A stretch of 64,000 bases of DNA, from contig JAHHHP010000011.1 of NCBI GenBank assembly GCA_019359275.1, positions 1 to 64,000 of the forward strand. The letters are read 5' to 3'. The notes under the pieces were generated by a model, which saw only the letters and a program-made list of their open reading frames with translations, had not been told where the DNA came from and ran no database searches. The position numbers and the translations under genes were made by a program. Positions 54,996 to 64,000 of this stretch are shown here, piece by piece. Numbering within the stretch: position 1 is the first letter of the stretch; every line of letters starts with the position of its first letter. The DNA is from Myxacorys chilensis ATA2-1-KO14 (GTDB lineage: Bacteria > Cyanobacteriota > Cyanobacteriia > Leptolyngbyales > Leptolyngbyaceae).

Positions 54996-56336
54996 TCAAC
55001 TAGAACTGATGTTGGCTCGAATCTCACGTTTACTCAACCGAACAAAAGCAATAATCACGCCAATAGAACACACAGGAAGGTAACTCCGATAGGGATCACC
55101 GTGAAACGAAAACATACAAAGCGCTTGAATAAAAAAGACAATGCTAAAGCCTGTCATCATGGCATAGTCGCTCCTCAGAAATCGCTGAGGGCCTAGAAAA
55201 GATTTTCTTGGATCAATCTGCATCGCGTTTGCCACGACCGTCTTGAAAAGCTGATAGGCCAAATAGAGAAGCGGCAACGTAAACGCTAAAGTACCAAACA
55301 TCCCAAACTCGGTCGCAACTTGCAGAAAAGCATTGTGGGCAGAGCCACTAGAGTACAACCCATTCCCCCAAACCGGGTTTTTTAAGAACGTCTCCCACGC
55401 CTGTTGATATATCGCTTGTCTTCCTTGAATCGACATATCTCCACTTCCTCCATCTGCTACTCGAAAAAGAATATCGATTCTACCGATTCCCTTCTCGATC
55501 GCAGTAGAAATCAGAGATGGCTTATCTGAAGGTTTTCCGGGTGACATCAGTGCCATCACCGGATCTAAAGTCAGCAAGCCAAACAAGAAGATTCCAGCCA
55601 CTAAAGTTAAATTTGAGAAAAATCTGGATGAGGTTTTGTTAGAACTCAGCAGAATGAAAAGAACATAGACGCCAAGAAGAAATCCACTCGCCAACATCGA
55701 TAGCGTTGCGCTGCGGGTTCCAGACAAAGTGCAAACAAACAATCCAGGAACACCCACTAGAAGCCAAATCGCCTTTCCAGATGTTTTTCCAGTGATCCAC
55801 AAAATCAAACTGGAGAGAAACGCAAAGGCTCCGGTGTATCCAACCAGAATAGGATTGCTAGATGCACCTGCGGCTAATCGCTCACCGTTATTCACTAAAG
55901 CTGCACTTCCAGTACTAACCTGAACGAAGAGAATGAGCGATGTCACTGAGGCGGCTACATTAGCTGCATAGCAAAAAACTTTAAACTGATTGAAGGTAAG
56001 ACTTCTGATCAATGTTAAAGCAAGCCAGTAAACACAAAAGTAAATCGCTAAGTTTGCTGGAAATATCGCAGTTGGAGAAGGAAAGATCAAGTCGTAAACA
56101 AACATCGCTACAAAAGCGATATATAGCGCATCAACAATTCCAATCCGGAATAGTTTTCGTTTTGATTGTTTATCGGTGATTATAAGTATAAGAGGAATAG
56201 AAATAAGAGCAACTTGAAAAATACCTGTCAAGATGCTGGAGCTAACTCCAATCAGACTTGTAAGAGTAAAATAAAGGGTCAAGCCATGCGCATATACACC
56301 CAGTAGTATGGCCGCCCATTTTGATTTTTGTTTCAT
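54996..56336 (-). CDS. O-antigen polymerase/ligase family protein (Wzy/WaaL)
   Basis: A 446-residue membrane protein with about 11-12 helices. The long periplasmic loop and the conserved NPVWGNGLYSSGSAHNAFLQ segment with His identify the O-antigen ligase family. In this locus it is the candidate Wzy polymerase that joins repeat units before Wzc/Wza export. The family does not separate polymerase from ligase by sequence alone. Its neighbours on both sides are GT4 genes. Confidence 0.9.
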   Translation of the reverse strand: MKQKSKWAAILLGVYAHGLTLYFTLTSLIGVSSSILTGIFQVALISIPLILIITDKQSKRKLFRIGIVDALYIAFVAMFVYDLIFPSPTAIFPANLAIYFCVYWLALTLIRSLTFNQFKVFCYAANVAASVTSLILFVQVSTGSAALVNNGERLAAGASSNPILVGYTGAFAFLSSLILWITGKTSGKAIWLLVGVPGLFVCTLSGTRSATLSMLASGFLLGVYVLFILLSSNKTSSRFFSNLTLVAGIFLFGLLTLDPVMALMSPGKPSDKPSLISTAIEKGIGRIDILFRVADGGSGDMSIQGRQAIYQQAWETFLKNPVWGNGLYSSGSAHNAFLQVATEFGMFGTLAFTLPLLYLAYQLFKTVVANAMQIDPRKSFLGPQRFLRSDYAMMTGFSIVFFIQALCMFSFHGDPYRSYLPVCSIGVIIAFVRLSKREIRANISSS

Positions 56337-56373
56337 AACTTGCTAGTGAGCCATAGGGAACGATAACGCCGCC

Positions 56374-57690
56374 TCAGATATGAGCTTGGTTCGGCAATTG
56401 GCCAGTCAGGGTTTTAACAAGGGTTTTAACAAAATTTTCAGCTAAGTTTTGATTTACAAATTGCTCCATCTTCTGACGATCGCAGCTTTCATTTACTCCA
56501 TCAAGCGCCTCTAGAATGGCTTGCGCGATCGCACTCGGATTCGTAGAATCGATCGCGAGTCCGAGACAATAGCGTTTTACGAGTTCACCCATTAACCCAA
56601 AATCTGAAGAGATAACAGGCTTTTGCGCCGCTGCTGCCGCTAAAAGAATGCCACTCATGCCCACGTGCCGTTGATAGGTTGCGAGAACAACATCAGCAAT
56701 GTGATAGTAAAGCGCAACATCAGACTCTGGAACAAAGTCATCCTGAACAACAATTTGAATAGGTCGTGACTGTGAGACTTCTAGGATGAGTGACTGAATT
56801 TTGGACTTTTGGGATGGCTGGATCGAACCTACTAACAATAAACAAATTTTTTGGCACGAATCCGGATCTAACTGTTGAATTGCGTCTAGAACTTGGAAAA
56901 TTCCTTTTCGGCCCGACAACATACCAAACATGAGAAAGATTTGCCGAGCGTTGTCAATCTTCAGCGTCTCCTTAAGTTTAATGGCCTGTCCTGAATTTAT
57001 CTTCTCTGGAGTGATTGGATCGGGTAAACAAAGGACCTGCGTTTTGGAAGTGAATTTAGCAATATGAGAAACTGCAAAGGGATCAAGGCTAAATAAACAC
57101 TTTAGGTTAGATCTTTGTAACACTAACGCTAATAGCACTTTCTGCCGCCAGCGACGGATTAAATCTTTCCAGGTTGAACGATAACCAAAGAACGTGGTGT
57201 AATGAAATGTGGGTCTGAAGTAAATGCCGGAAACAGGACAAGGAGCCTTTCTTCCAAACAAGATTGGCAGTTGTAGATGATCAAAATACATTAGCAATGC
57301 TTGGCTTGCATTTAGCTCACCAGCATATCTACAAAACAAGTTCCATTCAGTAAAAACTTTGGCCGTGAACGATACTTGAGCTTTTAGGTGGATAAAGTCT
57401 TCTTCAGAAATTGGAAAGAACTGGACGTTGGGTTGACCATGTTCAGATGCAAAATTGATCAGATCAGGATGGAATTCTAGAAACTCAGGAGTGACAACAC
57501 AGGTTAGTGAATCTGGGCATTGAGTGCTGCACCAATACTCTACAAGATGGCGAATGTAGGCGGCGTGGTGCCCTTGAGAGAGAAGATCGAATACAAGTAG
57601 AGTAGTACGGAGATTCTCACTTCTTGGAGCCTCATTGAGCAAATTGGGCTTTGTAGAGTGCGAATTTAACGTGGTCATCGGTTCCGGCAA
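56374..57690 (-). CDS. Glycosyltransferase family 4
   Basis: A 438-residue GT-B protein. The donor half contains QIFLMFGMLSGRKGIFQVL, CLLLVGSIQPSQKSK and VGMSGILLAAAAAQKPVISS. It lacks a clear E-x7-E and reads MSGILLAAAAAQKPV instead, so the donor site is unusual. An ATG at 57678 is an alternative start. It sits between the polymerase and another transferase gene. Confidence 0.85.
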   Translation of the reverse strand: MPEPMTTLNSHSTKPNLLNEAPRSENLRTTLLVFDLLSQGHHAAYIRHLVEYWCSTQCPDSLTCVVTPEFLEFHPDLINFASEHGQPNVQFFPISEEDFIHLKAQVSFTAKVFTEWNLFCRYAGELNASQALLMYFDHLQLPILFGRKAPCPVSGIYFRPTFHYTTFFGYRSTWKDLIRRWRQKVLLALVLQRSNLKCLFSLDPFAVSHIAKFTSKTQVLCLPDPITPEKINSGQAIKLKETLKIDNARQIFLMFGMLSGRKGIFQVLDAIQQLDPDSCQKICLLLVGSIQPSQKSKIQSLILEVSQSRPIQIVVQDDFVPESDVALYYHIADVVLATYQRHVGMSGILLAAAAAQKPVISSDFGLMGELVKRYCLGLAIDSTNPSAIAQAILEALDGVNESCDRQKMEQFVNQNLAENFVKTLVKTLTGQLPNQAHI

Positions 57691-57756
57691 AGCTTTTGGG
57701 TTTAAGAGTAGTCGTTAGAGAACAAAGCAAGTTGAGGACAGACCTGTAGAACGCTT

Positions 57757-58842
57757 CTACAGAAATTGCCGAATGCATTCCACAAATCGTTTCTCTGCTG
57801 CAACAGGGTGATTTAACATTTTTGGCATTGGTAATGATTGGCTCATCCAATCTGCAAGCTCAATCCAACTTTCATAGCGGTAAACTCCTGAATACTCAGA
57901 AGTACTTCTACAAGCATTGGTATTTGCAACCACCGGAACTCCACTGATCAGTAGTTCAGGAATTCGAGTGAGCGCACCAGAAGTTGGTTTCTGGTGTATC
58001 AACGCAGCTTGAGTACCAATTAATAACTCATCAAGCTTTTCATTGGTAATGGCACCGTGGATTGTATAGGTTTTGCCGTCGCAATACTCCGCTAGTCGCT
58101 CGGTTCCGTAGCCTGCAATATCTACATAAAAATCTAACGTTTTTTCAACTTCTCGCAACCGTTCTAATTGCTCAATCATACCGTTTCGAGTCGGTGGGTT
58201 GTTGGCGTTGCCAAGAATCAGGAACCCGCGTTTTGTAGAAGTTGCTCTTGCTTCACGGACTTTCAATAAGCGTTGCAGAACAGCTTCTGGCGGATAATAC
58301 GGTAAAAAATAGGCGTTGGCTCCTTTGATTCTTAATAACCATTCTTCTTCGCGAGAAATGCAGAAGACTGTATCTGCTTTTACAAGAGCACGAACCTCTG
58401 TTTCAAACCCCGCGAAAAAGGCTCCTTGATCTAGCACAAGAGATTCTAGGTTGTGAGGCAAGGCAATCACTTTAAACCCGTTATCTGCCGCAACATAAGG
58501 GGCTACATAATTTTTTGTAGCTTCCCACAGCAGGAGTTTGATTCCGTTATGCTGTCGCAATTTGGATTGATAAAGCTGCCGTTGAAAACCGCAAAACGCT
58601 AATGCAACCGTGGAGTAACCCACTTTTAACCGATGTTTTGTAATGAATTGAAGTGTGGTGGGATTGAGAATAGCGCTGACGCCTGCTAAGTAGCGGCTAA
58701 AGCGGGTGGTGAGCAGGGTTCGATCGAAGGGAGAACTATTAATACTCGCCTTCTTAATCAGTTCAGCAATTTGTGCTGTGCGATGATCACCGCCATGTCC
58801 GTTGGGATCAGTTGTAAAAAAGGTGTCAACTAGGATATTCAT
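57757..58842 (-). CDS. Glycosyltransferase (GT-B, GT4-like)
   Basis: A 361-residue protein with GT-B features: DTFFTTDPNGHGGDHRTAQI at the N-terminus, GFLILGNANNPPTRNGMIEQ at the domain border, and TSGALTRIPELLISGVPVVA in the donor site. The family match is weaker than for its neighbours; IPELLISGVPVVANT stands where E-x7-E usually occurs. Placement in the transferase cluster supports the call. Confidence 0.78.
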   Translation of the reverse strand: MNILVDTFFTTDPNGHGGDHRTAQIAELIKKASINSSPFDRTLLTTRFSRYLAGVSAILNPTTLQFITKHRLKVGYSTVALAFCGFQRQLYQSKLRQHNGIKLLLWEATKNYVAPYVAADNGFKVIALPHNLESLVLDQGAFFAGFETEVRALVKADTVFCISREEEWLLRIKGANAYFLPYYPPEAVLQRLLKVREARATSTKRGFLILGNANNPPTRNGMIEQLERLREVEKTLDFYVDIAGYGTERLAEYCDGKTYTIHGAITNEKLDELLIGTQAALIHQKPTSGALTRIPELLISGVPVVANTNACRSTSEYSGVYRYESWIELADWMSQSLPMPKMLNHPVAAEKRFVECIRQFL

Positions 58843-59001
58843 TTAGAGTTCAATTCAGCTTCAATTTTCGCTCTTCTAAGTTCTCTGGCATAAACTGCAT
58901 ATCACTTGAACTCAGGTAAAAGTACTTGCTACAAATGTCGGATTTGCTGGAGTTAAGTTTCATAATACAGATCGCGATCGCTAACAGATTCTCTACGAAT
59001 A

Positions 59002-60186
59002 TCAAGCCGTTTGAAGAGATTTTTCTAACACTGAGTTGTAACTCTGAAGATGTTGATCGAACACGGACGGCAGAGAGAGATTCTGACTTAGAAATAACAC
59101 TTTAGAATCATTAAATTCGCTGCGTAGAGGAATCAAATTTTGAATCGCTGTTGTTAACGCCTCAACTGTGTAGGAATCAAAGGTTTTAATTGCACCAGGC
59201 TTTAGCTCGTTGTATTCTGCGACTTGAGGAATGTTAGAGGCGAGAATCGGACGTGCCGCCGAAATCCAGGTTGAGAGTGAACCAGAAGCAGAAGTTTGCT
59301 GGAATGGGCAGACCGCCAAATCGGTCGCGACTAAATACTGTTCCAACTCCGACTCCGATAGATAACCTGTGACCCGAATGCGATCGCGCACTCCCTCCTT
59401 CTCCGCCAGTGCCATTAAATCCTGATAAAACGCTTCATGGCCTGAACTGACGCCTCCAGCAAAGACAACTTTAACGGTAGGCGGCAACTGCGCCAACGCC
59501 TGGACTAACAGTTGGTGCCCTTTCCCACTGTAAATAAATCCTAGCAATGTGATTACTGCATCGTCTGCTAACCCTAACGCTTGACGCGCCTCCGCCCGAC
59601 TAATTTGAATTGCTCTTGTTTCCACAAAATGCGGAATCACCCGAACTGTTTGCATCGAGACGCGATCGCTCAGTCGACGAGCTTCTTCTTGAGTACAAAC
59701 AAAGGCAAGGCGCGATCGCGCCATCACTTTTTGCAGTGCTAAAGTATGGGGCGACAGTCGATCTCTTAAAGCTGCTTTTACTAAGTCTCGCAATGTAATC
59801 GAACCAGACGCTTTAGAAAAATATTGTTGAGCGAGGGCCGCGCTCGATGGTGGATAAAAAATATCGTGCAACGTGACGACTAAGGGGCAAGTGCAGTGCC
59901 GCATGAAGGTATCGAGATAGCCTAACTGAGACCAGCCATCGCCCCAAATTAAGCGATTGTATTGGAGGTGAACAATCTCGGCTGACCTGAGCGTTTGAGC
60001 AGCGCGAATTAGGGAGGCGTGATTCGCTTGGCGAAGCTCCGAAGGATTGCCCTTTCGTTCCGTCAAAACGACCTCTGCTTCGATCATAGAAAGAGATGAT
60101 CTCCGCCGTGCTTCGGTTGCCAATAGACGTCCATAGCGAGCAATGCCATGCTCAGCAGAGCCGATGTGTAAGTAGCCGATTTGCAT
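59002..60186 (-). CDS. Glycosyltransferase family 4
   Basis: A 394-residue GT-B protein beginning MQIGYLHIGSAEHGIARYGR. The donor half has ITLLGFIYSGKGHQLLVQAL and VCPFQQTSASGSLSTWISAA, again without the standard E-x7-E. The frame is open to 60276, but that part overlaps the end of the GT2 gene and does not resemble transferases, so I chose 60186. Role: one transfer step in repeat-unit assembly. Confidence 0.88.
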   Translation of the reverse strand: MQIGYLHIGSAEHGIARYGRLLATEARRRSSLSMIEAEVVLTERKGNPSELRQANHASLIRAAQTLRSAEIVHLQYNRLIWGDGWSQLGYLDTFMRHCTCPLVVTLHDIFYPPSSAALAQQYFSKASGSITLRDLVKAALRDRLSPHTLALQKVMARSRLAFVCTQEEARRLSDRVSMQTVRVIPHFVETRAIQISRAEARQALGLADDAVITLLGFIYSGKGHQLLVQALAQLPPTVKVVFAGGVSSGHEAFYQDLMALAEKEGVRDRIRVTGYLSESELEQYLVATDLAVCPFQQTSASGSLSTWISAARPILASNIPQVAEYNELKPGAIKTFDSYTVEALTTAIQNLIPLRSEFNDSKVLFLSQNLSLPSVFDQHLQSYNSVLEKSLQTA

Positions 60187-60215
60187 CCTGTGCTGCCTCA
60201 AATCATGAACTAGCG

Positions 60216-61073
60216 CTAGGCTTGCGAGAACTTGGGTAAAACGCGCCATACTCGACCAGCACTCCGCTTTGCCCACTTGGTCAACTTTATGGGTGTGTTG
60301 AGAAAGAAGTAGAGCATAGCAATTTGAAGTTGCGAAAGGAGAGGAAGCTGATTTCGGTAAGTTCTCAGCAGCACTTCTGCTCGACGAGAGCCTTCACCTG
60401 TTCGCCAATCCATAACCGTCTTGGTTCCCTCAATTTCACGATAGTTTCCCCAAGTTTGATCAACATGCTTTGTGTGGGCAACTTGGACGGCTCTAAAAAT
60501 GAAATCAATATCCATCGCATAGTGTTCATCTAATTTGTAGAGGCCAATTTCTTGATGTAAACACTTGTGATAGAAGTAAGCAGACGGATTGATAGGAGGA
60601 GGATTCACGTCGCCCCCAAGTAATAAATCTGCTAGTTTAAGCTTCGCTGGGCGATTAAATTTCTTTAACTCGCCCGCATCATTCCAAATATTACAATTTC
60701 CTGCAACAAAGCTAGGTTTTGGTAGCAATCGAAAGATATCTACAACACGATTGAGAACATTTGGTTCATAGTAATCATCAACATTGAGGAAACTTACAAT
60801 TTCTCCCTTTGCGTTTGATATTCCCTTATTCATCGCATCAGATTGCCCCTGATCTTTTTCTGAGATCCAGCGAATGTGAGGGTAACGTTCAGCATACTGT
60901 TGAACAATCTCAATTGTTCTATCACTAGACTTGCCATCAATAATGAGATGTTCTGCTTCTAAACAGTGTTGCTCAATCACATTTTGAAGGCAAGATTCAA
61001 TAAATTTCTCTCCGTTATAAACCGGAGTAATAATGCTAAGTGCGATCGCATGAGACAACGGTTCAGCGTCCAT
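60216..61073 (-). CDS. Glycosyltransferase family 2
   Basis: A 285-residue GT-A protein. It shows ALSIITPVYNGEKFIESCLQ, LIIDGKSSDRTIEI, EKDQGQSDAMNKGISNAKGE and the NVDDYY metal motif, with HYAMDIDFIFRA further on. It closely follows the pattern of the other GT2 at 48571, which suggests duplication. Sugar unknown. Confidence 0.92.
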   Translation of the reverse strand: MDAEPLSHAIALSIITPVYNGEKFIESCLQNVIEQHCLEAEHLIIDGKSSDRTIEIVQQYAERYPHIRWISEKDQGQSDAMNKGISNAKGEIVSFLNVDDYYEPNVLNRVVDIFRLLPKPSFVAGNCNIWNDAGELKKFNRPAKLKLADLLLGGDVNPPPINPSAYFYHKCLHQEIGLYKLDEHYAMDIDFIFRAVQVAHTKHVDQTWGNYREIEGTKTVMDWRTGEGSRRAEVLLRTYRNQLPLLSQLQIAMLYFFLNTPIKLTKWAKRSAGRVWRVLPKFSQA

Positions 61074-61171
61074 TTAGAATTGGTGTCTTAAAGTAACTAC
61101 GGCCTTGAAGGCTTGGTTCAGAATTGTAATTGGGCAAGATTTCAGTTCATACAAGCTCGGATCGGAATGAA

Positions 61172-62392
61172 CTAGTTCTGCAAGATTTGATCATACAAAT
61201 CGGCATAACGACTGGCTTGGAGGTGCAGAGGATATTCCTCCAGCGCGATCGCACGGCAATTTTTTCCCAGTTGCTCTCGAAGCACGTCATCGTCTAACAG
61301 TTTCACAATGCCGCTGCTGAGGTCGGCAGCGTCTTCTGGCTCGGCTAAATATCCGGTCACTCCAGGTCGCACCAAATCGGGAACTCCTCCAATCTTGAAG
61401 GAAATCATTGGGGTTCCACAGGCCATACTCTCTTGCAGCACAAGCGGTAGATTATCAGCGCGGGTCGGAAACACAAATACGTCAGCCGCCGAATATGCGA
61501 TCGCTTTGAGGCGATCGCTGCTAATGTAGCCTAGGCTTAACGTAGGAATCCTGATCGCGGTTGCAAGTTCAGTGTTAGTTTCTCCAAAGGTGAGCAGTAG
61601 CGTTTCTGCTTTTAGCGATTCTGGCAAATCTCGCAAGGCGTTTAACAAAATGTCTCCGCCTTTGCGCGTTTCCTGAAGACTTTGAGCGCCAAATAGAATC
61701 ACCTTCTTGTCTCGCGGAATCTCCAGCACGGCGCGACAGAGATCCTGCTCAACAGGCTGGTAGACATCAACATCAATCCCGTAAGGAATGCAGTGAATTG
61801 GAAATCGATTCAGCATGCTCGATTGAGCTTGCTCAGCTAACCACTGACTGGGTGCAACAATAGTTAGATTCGAGTGCTTATAAGTTCGTTCTTTGAGCTT
61901 CCATTCCCAGGAGGTGCTATCTCGTCGAATGGCAGGATACGTATCAGGATAAGGACAGTGACCACAGCCTATTTTCCAGCGATCGCAGTCGTAACTATAG
62001 GCGCAGTGTCCGGTAAAGCTCCACATATCATGAAGCGTAAATACTGCTGGTTTGGTTGCGGTTAGCGCCGCGATCGCTAAATAGTTGAAGTAGCCTGTGT
62101 GTAAGTTGTGCAAGTTGAGAATATCAGCTTGCTCATAGAACGGGTGTTGAGCCAACTTGGAAGTTGAAAGAAGATGAACATGATTCAAGCCAAAGCGCTG
62201 CGTCAGCCGCTTCAGCCTCATTTCCGAAGAAGACGCAGGATAAACTTTAGCCACTTGATCGCTCGTACTTACCGCACGACCTACAAGTAATCGAGAATCA
62301 ATCCCGCGACCTAATAATCCTTGATGCAGACGATAGCCTGCGATCGCAGCACCTCCAGACGTATCAGATTGATTGATATGGAGAACCCGCAT
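61172..62392 (-). CDS. Glycosyltransferase family 4
   Basis: A 406-residue GT-B protein beginning MRVLHINQSDTSGGAAIAGY, the start typical of WcaC/WcaL-like transferases. It has LHDMWSFTGHCAYSYDCDRW and GCGHCPYPDTYP (a Cys-rich patch in the acceptor half), VILFGAQSLQETRKGGDIL and ADNLPLVLQESMACGTPMIS with the donor-site Glu pair. The start overlaps the kdsC end by 29 bases. The frame extends 13 codons further but without family likeness. Confidence 0.93.
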   Translation of the reverse strand: MRVLHINQSDTSGGAAIAGYRLHQGLLGRGIDSRLLVGRAVSTSDQVAKVYPASSSEMRLKRLTQRFGLNHVHLLSTSKLAQHPFYEQADILNLHNLHTGYFNYLAIAALTATKPAVFTLHDMWSFTGHCAYSYDCDRWKIGCGHCPYPDTYPAIRRDSTSWEWKLKERTYKHSNLTIVAPSQWLAEQAQSSMLNRFPIHCIPYGIDVDVYQPVEQDLCRAVLEIPRDKKVILFGAQSLQETRKGGDILLNALRDLPESLKAETLLLTFGETNTELATAIRIPTLSLGYISSDRLKAIAYSAADVFVFPTRADNLPLVLQESMACGTPMISFKIGGVPDLVRPGVTGYLAEPEDAADLSSGIVKLLDDDVLREQLGKNCRAIALEEYPLHLQASRYADLYDQILQN

Positions 62393-62918
62393 AGAGATGA
62401 GTGGTAGAGGACAACGGATAGTGCTTGGCAATTAGATCACAGATTTCTCGGACAGCCCCTTGACCGCCAGATTTCTGAGTTACATAGACTGCAACGGCTT
62501 GATTTTCGGGCATTGCATCAGCAACGGCAATCGGAACGCCAACGCTATTCATTGCTGGAATATCAACGAGGTCGTCTCCCATATAGGCAACCTGATCAGG
62601 AGACACATTTAACGTTTCGCACAGTTGATTCAGCGCAACCAACTTATCTGGAACACGAATATAAACGTGATTAATTCCTAGCCGCTTCGCACGATGCAGA
62701 GTGGCTGGAGACGACCCAGCCGAAAAAATCGCCACTTCAACCCCGCAGTTCATCACACGCTGAATGCCCAAGCCATCTTTGACGTTGAATTTTTTCAGTT
62801 CCTCGCCCGTTTCGGTGTAGTACAGCCCCCCATCGGTGAGAACGCCATCCACATCAAGCGCGAGTAACCGAACCTCGGCTAATCGTGCTTCAAATTCTGC
62901 CTGAGAAAGTGCTGCCAT
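62364..62918 (-). CDS. kdsC: 3-deoxy-D-manno-octulosonate 8-phosphate phosphatase KdsC
   Basis: A 184-residue HAD phosphatase of the YrbI/KdsC type. The nucleophile Asp lies in LLALDVDGVLTDGGLYY, and the conserved GLGIQRVMNCGVEVAIFSAG and AYMGDDLVDIPAM follow. It removes the phosphate from Kdo 8-phosphate. Directly upstream is kdsA with a one-base stop/start overlap (TAATG), which gives the specific identity over a generic HAD enzyme. Confidence 0.93.
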   Translation of the reverse strand: MAALSQAEFEARLAEVRLLALDVDGVLTDGGLYYTETGEELKKFNVKDGLGIQRVMNCGVEVAIFSAGSSPATLHRAKRLGINHVYIRVPDKLVALNQLCETLNVSPDQVAYMGDDLVDIPAMNSVGVPIAVADAMPENQAVAVYVTQKSGGQGAVREICDLIAKHYPLSSTTHLYAGSPYQSI

Positions 62919-63745
62919 TAGTCAGAACCCGCCAAACTATCTCGGACTCGTAGAATTGGCTTTAATACGGCTTCTAGCTGCGCCAACGGGATCATGTTGG
63001 GTCCATCGCTTGGGGCATTGTCAGGGTCTTCGTGAACCTCCATAAACAAGGCATCGATTCCGACAGCTGCCGCTGCTTTCGCCAAGTACGGAACAAAGTG
63101 CCGCTGTCCACCCGATTTGTCGCCTTGGCCTCCTGGCATTTGAACACTGTGCGTGGCATCAAACACGATCGGATAGCCAAACTCACGCATTTGCGGCAGC
63201 GATCGGAAGTCCACCACCAGCGCGTTATACCCAAAACTCGTGCCCCGCTCGGTCAACAGAATGTTTCTAGCGCCACTTGTTTCGAGTTTGCGAACCACAT
63301 TTTTCATGTCCCAAGGCGCTAGAAATTGTCCCTTCTTGACATTTACGGTGCGCCCCGTTTCCGCCGCCGCCATTAGTAAATCGGTTTGCCGACAGAGAAA
63401 TGCGGGAATTTGTAGGATATCTACGACTTCCGCTGCGATCGCAGCTTGAGAACTTTCGTGAATGTCAGTGAGAACGGGAACACCAATCTTGTCTTTTACT
63501 TTCTGAAGAATCTCTAAGCCATCGTCGATCGGCTGTCCGCGAAAGGAGTTAATCGAGGTGCGATTGGCTTTGTCAAACGAGGATTTGAAAATGAATGGAA
63601 TGGACAAGCGATCGCAAACTTGACGAATTTGGTCTGCCATCTTCAGCGTGAAGTCTTCCGACTCGATCACGCAAGGCCCGCCGATCAAGGCTAGAGGGTG
63701 ACCATCGCCAATGTGCAAAGTTTGTGTAACTTGGATAGAAGTCAT
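62918..63745 (-). CDS. kdsA: 3-deoxy-8-phosphooctulonate synthase KdsA
   Basis: A 275-residue Kdo 8-phosphate synthase that joins phosphoenolpyruvate to arabinose 5-phosphate. Hallmarks are [76 protein letters not shown] and [12 protein letters not shown]. The Asn/Cys-dependent metal class cannot be settled here. I chose the ATG at 63745, which overlaps the stop of the upstream partial gene by four bases; 63769 is an alternative. Kdo synthesis genes are unusual for cyanobacteria. Confidence 0.95.
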   Translation of the reverse strand: MTSIQVTQTLHIGDGHPLALIGGPCVIESEDFTLKMADQIRQVCDRLSIPFIFKSSFDKANRTSINSFRGQPIDDGLEILQKVKDKIGVPVLTDIHESSQAAIAAEVVDILQIPAFLCRQTDLLMAAAETGRTVNVKKGQFLAPWDMKNVVRKLETSGARNILLTERGTSFGYNALVVDFRSLPQMREFGYPIVFDATHSVQMPGGQGDKSGGQRHFVPYLAKAAAAVGIDALFMEVHEDPDNAPSDGPNMIPLAQLEAVLKPILRVRDSLAGSD

Positions 63746-64000
63746 AGTTTGATGAGGTTTAGTTTCCACAACAGTCTAATCTTAATCTTGTGGTAGATAA
63801 TCTGAAGCGGGTTGCCCGTGAAATAGCGATGAATATGCCGTTTTGAATCGCCTTGAAAATGGAGAGAATTAAACTTGATCAATCGATTTAATTCAAGATT
63901 TTTGCAGAACGGCTGCTGATTCATCCACTGAATCTTCTTTAAGCTATTCTGCATTTCAAAACCACCGCTTGCAGAATCAATTTTGAGATCAAAAACCGAG
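63742..64000 (-). CDS. 3' end of an unidentified gene (partial)
   Basis: The minus frame is open from the window edge to a TGA at 63744-63742, at least 85 codons, ending [15 protein letters not shown]. The ATGA overlap with kdsA argues that it is a real, coupled gene. The tail is very basic and aromatic ([17 protein letters not shown]), as at the ends of some glycosyltransferases. I cannot identify it without the rest. Confidence 0.6.
   Translation of the reverse strand, partial: SVFDLKIDSASGGFEMQNSLKKIQWMNQQPFCKNLELNRLIKFNSLHFQGDSKRHIHRYFTGNPLQIIYHKIKIRLLWKLNLIKL

Overview
The window looks like a chromosomal segment of a cyanobacterium. The palindrome GCGATCGC (HIP1) and its core occur throughout genes and gaps. 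The gene content also fits: LptB and LptF of cyanobacterial type, Rcp1-like response regulators, a carotenoid oxygenase, and a large Wza/Wzc/Wzy polysaccharide locus. The many glycosyltransferases and insertion-sequence relics suggest a filamentous Leptolyngbya/Oscillatoria-type genome; that placement is inference.

Region 0-6.3 kb (+ strand): the end of an unidentified gene, then lptA-lptB-lptF for lipopolysaccharide export, then a CHASE3-GAF histidine kinase followed by two single-domain response regulators. Region 6.4-17.7 kb is accessory: a transposase relic, an SDR with a divergent AraC regulator, a Gfo/Idh/MocA oxidoreductase, a PEBP-family protein, an alpha/beta hydrolase preceded by a stub of an SDR gene, a carotenoid oxygenase with an SDR behind it, an Asp-box propeller and a YbdK-type carboxylate-amine ligase.

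Region 17.7-22 kb holds a compact RNA-repair operon: rtcB, a COG0523 metal-chaperone GTPase, archease, rtcA. Upstream of rtcB lie two inverted repeats that share bases and so cannot both form as simple hairpins. Region 22-24 kb is a graveyard with an IS630 relic, an unknown secreted protein and the C-terminal end of an integron-integrase-like tyrosine recombinase.

Region 24-28.1 kb is an ECF42-type sigma factor system. The sigma gene is divergent from a five-gene operon (DGPF/YCII, SnoaL-like, VOC, DUF899, DUF1579). Between them are two copies of an almost symmetric element, TGTCGA-N17-CGACT, facing the operon. Region 28-35 kb is mixed: DUF1772, an IS5 relic abutting a truncated GAF gene, DUF938, DoxX, formaldehyde dehydrogenase, AlkA-like glycosylase and a phosphodiester glycosidase.

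Region 35-64 kb is an exopolysaccharide locus. It has Wza (with an SLH-like segment) and a Wzc tyrosine kinase on the + strand, then CapD/FlaA1, a two-component pair, and about 18 minus-strand genes: a WecA-like priming transferase, a sugar epimerase, eight or nine glycosyltransferases, a WcaF-like acetyltransferase, a YdcF protein, a glycosidase-like lipoprotein, an O-antigen polymerase/ligase, and kdsA-kdsC for Kdo synthesis. No Wzx flippase is visible inside the window. I saw no tRNA, rRNA or CRISPR array.
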